The notes under the pieces were generated by a model that searched no databases, was not told the DNA's origin, and was given only the letters and a program-made list of their open reading frames with translations. Below are positions 23,049-25,850 of a stretch of 25,850 bases of DNA, one piece after another. The translations under genes were made by a program, and so were the position numbers. The stretch's first letter is position 1. Each line of letters begins with the position of its first letter. The stretch spans positions 1 through 25,850 of the forward strand of contig CAYUJD010000053.1 in the NCBI GenBank assembly GCA_964444975.1. Reading direction: 5' to 3'. The DNA is from VBAS01 sp964444975. Lineage in GTDB: Bacteria; Bacteroidota; Bacteroidia; Chitinophagales; Chitinophagaceae.

Positions 23049-23993
23049 TTATTTTTTCTTTACAGCCGTACCCGTAGGAAAACTACCCGGGTTCAGGTTC
23101 ATGCTGTAGGTAAAATGTGCAGCAGCCGGGTTGGGAATCATTCTTACCAATGGTTTCAGCAGGAATGGGCCGGGGCTGTTATCCGGATACGGCTCTACAG
23201 TAATAACGCCCATTCCGCCCGAAAGATTAGTGGGGAAACTTAACCCCTGCGGGGCATTCACAATAAAATCTTCACCCGGAAACGGAGGCCCCGGCAATGG
23301 CCCGCTGAAGGGAGCTGCATTGTCGGCCATATTTCCATTCATGAATACGCCGGTTGAAACAGGCTGACCACTGATGACTGCCCAGCCTTCGTAGCGCCAG
23401 CCCGCAGGCAGGGCGGGTAAATGAAGGCCCGCAGCCGGTGAACCGCTGCTGTTATTGATAAACCAGATGCCGCTGAGTTCATCAGCAGTGGATGCAGTGG
23501 TAGGTGTGGCTAAAAGAAAATGACCGGTAGCCATGCCGAAACCTGTGTTAAGCGCTGCTGGATGGGCAATGCTTAGCGTGGCTGTGGTTGAAGAAAAATT
23601 TCCTCCCAGCAAATGCTGATTACTGGGGCCGGGGTCGGCATCGGGGTATGGCTCAATGGTGAGAACAAAAGCTGAAGCATCCTTAAGTTTGCCAATGGGT
23701 GCCGGCACCTCAAAAATGGTTTGCGAAAGCTGACCTGCCCCGTTTACAGTAAACACTCCGGTTGACACGGGACTGCCGTTGATAATAACCCAGCCTTCAT
23801 AACGTGCATTCGGGCCCAGGTCCTCAAGTCCCGCTATATTCAATTCCAGTTCGTCATTTTTCAGCTTATCGTACCCGGCCACAGAAGCTAATTCTTCAAT
23901 TTCTGTTGATGATGTATTTAGGTCTTTCTGGCATGCAGCCAGTAATAGCAGCGGCAATAGCCTGCCGCCTACCCCTTTTAATTGCAGTTGCAT
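23049..23993 (-). CDS. Lipoprotein with two RskA-like (anti-sigma periplasmic) domains
   Basis: From the ATG at 23993 the protein has 314 residues with lipobox LLLLAAC (Cys21). Two similar domains follow. Repeat 1 (about 65-131) has RYEGWVIINGSPVSTGVF, then FVLTIEPYPDADPGPSNQHLLGG. Repeat 2 (about 201-281) has RYEGWAVISGQPVSTGVF, then GVITVEPYPDNSPGPFLLKPL. They match the C-terminal part of the neighbouring anti-sigma factor (YQLWAMVNNQPVSVGIL, then FIVTLEKTGGSSQP). That part resembles the periplasmic anti-sigma-K/RskA domain. No sigma-binding domain is present. The gene is divergent from the sigma/anti-sigma pair across 170 bp. A role as a periplasmic partner or sensor of that system is inference. 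An ATG 26 codons upstream is rejected because it breaks the signal peptide. Confidence 0.83.
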   Translation of the reverse strand: MQLQLKGVGGRLLPLLLLAACQKDLNTSSTEIEELASVAGYDKLKNDELELNIAGLEDLGPNARYEGWVIINGSPVSTGVFTVNGAGQLSQTIFEVPAPIGKLKDASAFVLTIEPYPDADPGPSNQHLLGGNFSSTTATLSIAHPAALNTGFGMATGHFLLATPTTASTADELSGIWFINNSSGSPAAGLHLPALPAGWRYEGWAVISGQPVSTGVFMNGNMADNAAPFSGPLPGPPFPGEDFIVNAPQGLSFPTNLSGGMGVITVEPYPDNSPGPFLLKPLVRMIPNPAAAHFTYSMNLNPGSFPTGTAVKKK

Positions 23994-24078
23994 AGCTGAA
24001 GGTTTTTGTTTTAGAAATAAATAATGGAGGATTTTCCACAGGCTACTGCTCCAGCGGCGCCGGCTGGGCAATTCACTG

Positions 24079-24092
24079 CGACAGGACTGTCG
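24079..24092. promoter_or_regulatory. Inverted repeat in the sigma/lipoprotein divergent promoter
   Basis: CGACAG, GA, CTGTCG forms a 6-bp inverted repeat with a 2-nt centre. It lies between the divergent starts (23993 and 24164), 85 bp from each, and could be an operator for one or both. A perfect AT palindrome AAAAAATATTTTTT (24129-24142) lies closer to the sigma gene. Confidence 0.35.
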
Positions 24093-24163
24093 TATGATTT
24101 ACAAAAAATCTGCTTGCATGGTTTGGGAAAAAAATATTTTTTATTTCTTGCAGGTGTCCTATT

Positions 24164-24742
24164 TTGAACTCCCTAACTGAAACCCGGCGATTGAGCACAA
24201 AAATTCAATACAACGAAGCAGAACTGGTGATGGCTTTAAAACAAAAAGACAGCGCCGCCTTCCGGCTTTTGTATTTGAATTACAGGGGGTCGCTGTTTAC
24301 CATCATCAGCCAGGTGGTGCCCGAAACGGAAACTGCCAACGATGTGCTGCAGGAAACTTTCATCACCATTTGGAAAAACATTGACAAATACGACCCCGGC
24401 AAAGGAAGACTGTTTACATGGCTGCTGAACGTGGCAAGAAACATGGCCATCAATAAAATCCGGTCGAAAAATTATAAGAATGCGCTGAAAAACGAAGACA
24501 TCGGGAATTTTGTAAATAGTATTGAACAAACCGGAACAAATCAACCCAATATCAACCGGATTGGTTTGCAAAAAGAAGTATCCCGGCTGCGTGATGATTT
24601 AAAAAATGTGCTGGCGCTTTCATATTACCATGGCTACACGCAGGAAGAAATTTCCAAAGCATTGAATATACCTTTGGGAACGGTGAAAACCCGGCTGCGA
24701 ACAGCCATACTTGAATTAAGAAAACAATTTCAGGAAAAATGA
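24164..24742 (+). CDS. ECF-type RNA polymerase sigma factor
   Basis: The 192-residue protein has sigma region 2 at about 26-98 (KDSAAFRLLYLNYRGSLF, NDVLQETFITIWKNIDKYDPGKGRLFTWLLNVARNMAINKIRS) and region 4 at about 137-188 with the helix-turn-helix YTQEEISKALNIPLGTVKTRLRTA. There is no region 1.1 or 3, so it is an extracytoplasmic-function sigma factor. It directs RNA polymerase to a stress or envelope regulon, probably including its own operon. The start at 24164 is TTG; a later ATG at residue 23 would cut helix 1 of region 2. The stop overlaps the anti-sigma start by 4 bp (ATGA), the usual coupled arrangement. Confidence 0.93.
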   Translation: MNSLTETRRLSTKIQYNEAELVMALKQKDSAAFRLLYLNYRGSLFTIISQVVPETETANDVLQETFITIWKNIDKYDPGKGRLFTWLLNVARNMAINKIRSKNYKNALKNEDIGNFVNSIEQTGTNQPNINRIGLQKEVSRLRDDLKNVLALSYYHGYTQEEISKALNIPLGTVKTRLRTAILELRKQFQEK

Positions 24743-25500
24743 ATATCCGTGAATACATAGCATCGGGCATTGTGGAGCTGTATGTAATGGGGCTTTGCAC
24801 CGTGGATGAAAAGCGGGAAGTGGAAGAACTGCGCAGAGAGTACCCGGAACTGGAAGCAGCCATCCGTGAGTATGAGCTGGAACTGGAGCAGAAACTTCAG
24901 CAGGAAGCAAAATTGCCTTCGCCGGAAACGGATAAGAAAATTCTGGCCTCACTTGATGTACTTAGCAAAACGGATACAAATCAGCCCGGGCAGGCCGTAG
25001 TAAAAAAAATAAACTGGCTGAAACCGCTGGCTGCGGCGGCCGTGCTGTTATTAATTGCAAGCGTTTATTTTTTGTACTCACTCAACCGGGAAAACAAATC
25101 GCTGAAGCAGCAACTCAGCGAAATGGAGAAGGAACAACAAACTTTACCTGCGTCAGATTACAAAATCATGCTGGACCCCCGGATAACCCCTGTGGCTATG
25201 TACGGCGTAGGCATTCATTCCATTTGCCGCTGCACTATGTTTTGGGATAAAAAAACAGGCAAGATGTACGTTATCATTCATCATCTGCCGCAGTCATCGG
25301 CACAGCAGGACTACCAGCTATGGGCCATGGTAAATAACCAGCCGGTGAGTGTGGGCATTCTGCAGGATGAAATCCGCGGCCGTTTTATTGAAATGAGCAA
25401 TGTGCCGGCTGATGCCAATGCATTTATTGTGACCCTTGAAAAAACCGGCGGCAGCAGCCAACCTACGATGGAAGAAACTTACCTGAGCGGAAAGATTTAA
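24739..25500 (+). CDS. Membrane anti-sigma factor, RskA family
   Basis: The 253-residue protein has a cytoplasmic N-terminal helical part (REYIASGIVELYVMGLCTVDEKREVEEL; about 1-55) typical of RskA-type anti-sigma domains, a transmembrane segment at about 96-114 and a short coiled coil (115-135). The periplasmic anti-sigma-K domain (about 140-250) contains DYQLWAMVNNQPVSVG and AFIVTLEKTGG. It should hold the co-transcribed ECF sigma factor inactive at the inner membrane. Unusually, the domain carries a CxC pair (Cys163, Cys165) in HSICRCTMFWDKKTG, where such proteins normally have no cysteines. The YQLW...QPVS...FIVTLE block is repeated twice in the divergent lipoprotein at 23049-23993. Identification is firm; the signal sensed is unknown. 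Confidence 0.9.
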   Translation: MNIREYIASGIVELYVMGLCTVDEKREVEELRREYPELEAAIREYELELEQKLQQEAKLPSPETDKKILASLDVLSKTDTNQPGQAVVKKINWLKPLAAAAVLLLIASVYFLYSLNRENKSLKQQLSEMEKEQQTLPASDYKIMLDPRITPVAMYGVGIHSICRCTMFWDKKTGKMYVIIHHLPQSSAQQDYQLWAMVNNQPVSVGILQDEIRGRFIEMSNVPADANAFIVTLEKTGGSSQPTMEETYLSGKI

Positions 25501-25514
25501 ATTCTGAAAAAGGC

Positions 25515-25671
25515 TTAAAAGCTATCTCAAAAGTCACTTTAACCAGATTAACCATAGATTACATGGATTTTATTTCACTGATTTCACAGATTTTAGTATA
25601 AAACAGTTCACAACCTGTTTTCTTACGCTGTGAAATTTGTGGTCAGAAAATAATTTTGAGGTGGCTTATTA
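25515..25671. mobile_element. MITE-like element of about 157 bp with imperfect terminal inverted repeats
   Basis: The left end (25515-25534) reads TTAAAAGCTATCTCAAAAGT. The right end (25652-25671) is a degenerate reverse complement of it, matching at 13 of 16 inner bases. The right end matches the copy at the window start (39-58) at 15 of 20 positions. The interior has no ORF and contains the GATTTCACAGATTT-type repeats often met in Bacteroidota spacers, plus a TTCACA/TGTGAA pair. No transposase is encoded, so movement would need a helper. No target-site duplication could be fixed. Confidence 0.5.
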
Positions 25672-25710
25672 TATTCCATTTCCATAACTTCCCGTTCCGG
25701 GGAAATCATT

Positions 25711-25833
25711 TCATTTTTTGAAAGCAGCAGGACCGCAGCCATGGTTTATACCTATGCAGCAGAGACCAATGGCGAAGACTTCAAGGCTGCTGTTTCCAGG
25801 TTCTTTTATTAGCACTTTTGTTCCTGTAATCAT
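25711..25833 (-). pseudogene. Remnant of an aldo/keto reductase N-terminus
   Basis: A 40-codon frame (ATG at 25833, stop at 25713-25711) encodes NSSLEVFAIGLCCIGINHGCGPAA near its end. This is close to the aldo/keto reductase start region, usually LEVSAIGLGCMGMSxGYGPA, with GC changed to CC and GY to GC. After FKK the frame stops; one base out of frame the next codons read EMIS, as expected in the family, and the similarity then ends near 25700. It therefore looks like a short decayed fragment next to the repeat element. The upstream part is at the window edge, so only the first part of the gene is judged. Confidence 0.5.
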
Positions 25834-25850
25834 TTTTTTAAAATGATAGA

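Noticed and set aside
23994..24071. 26-residue N-terminal extension of the tandem-domain lipoprotein
   Set aside because: It would place charged and aromatic residues before the signal peptide and lipobox.
25741..25812. Short plus-strand frame of about 23 codons
   Set aside because: It is the reverse strand of the aldo/keto reductase remnant and has no features of its own.

Overview
The window looks like chromosomal DNA of a Bacteroidota bacterium, most likely from or near the Chitinophagaceae. The evidence is a fused SecD-SecF protein, an unusually long NusB (312 aa), the gene order nusB, DUF1573 lipoprotein, yajC, coaE, several lipoproteins whose lipobox is followed by Lys-rich residues, almost no Shine-Dalgarno sequences, and several matches to the Bacteroidota -7 promoter box TAnnTTTG. 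No rRNA, tRNA, CRISPR array, prophage or intact insertion sequence was seen.

Layout. 1-1.8 kb: end of a short dispersed repeat, a Rieske-type oxygenase (minus strand), and a frameshifted lipocalin-like lipoprotein gene. 1.8-3.9 kb: groES-groEL (minus strand), with a terminator and an unusually long, repeat-bearing spacer. 4.2-7.6 kb: plus-strand housekeeping block nusB, DUF1573 lipoprotein, yajC, coaE, CPBP membrane protease. 7.6-11.6 kb: a cyclase-family lipoprotein, a small haem c-type lipoprotein, a class I aminotransferase and a class A beta-lactamase-fold lipoprotein. 11.8-18 kb: secDF, an A-type Fe-S carrier, a membrane-anchored protein of unknown function, the stand-alone large subunit of a B12-dependent methylmalonyl-CoA-type mutase, and a small helical protein. 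18.2-20.4 kb: glnS, then about 370 bp of non-coding DNA rich in inverted repeats. 20.4-22.8 kb: an unknown lipoprotein, a secreted transglutaminase-fold protein and an ABM-domain protein whose leader can form a hairpin hiding a strong Shine-Dalgarno. 23.0-25.5 kb: a lipoprotein with two domains resembling the periplasmic domain of RskA-type anti-sigma factors, divergent from an ECF sigma factor and a membrane anti-sigma factor carrying one such domain. 25.5-25.85 kb: a MITE-like element and a decayed aldo/keto reductase fragment.

Most genes are ordinary housekeeping or envelope functions: chaperonin, secretion (YajC and SecDF are separate loci of one machine), CoA and Fe-S metabolism, and tRNA charging. 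The strongest candidates for something new are (1) the sigma/anti-sigma locus with its tandem sensor-domain lipoprotein, (2) degenerate 7-8 nt tandem repeats recurring in spacers and once, in frame, inside glnS, (3) the short TIR-bearing element seen at both window ends, and (4) the Shine-Dalgarno-occluding leader of the ABM gene. All function calls come from reading the sequence; no database search was run.
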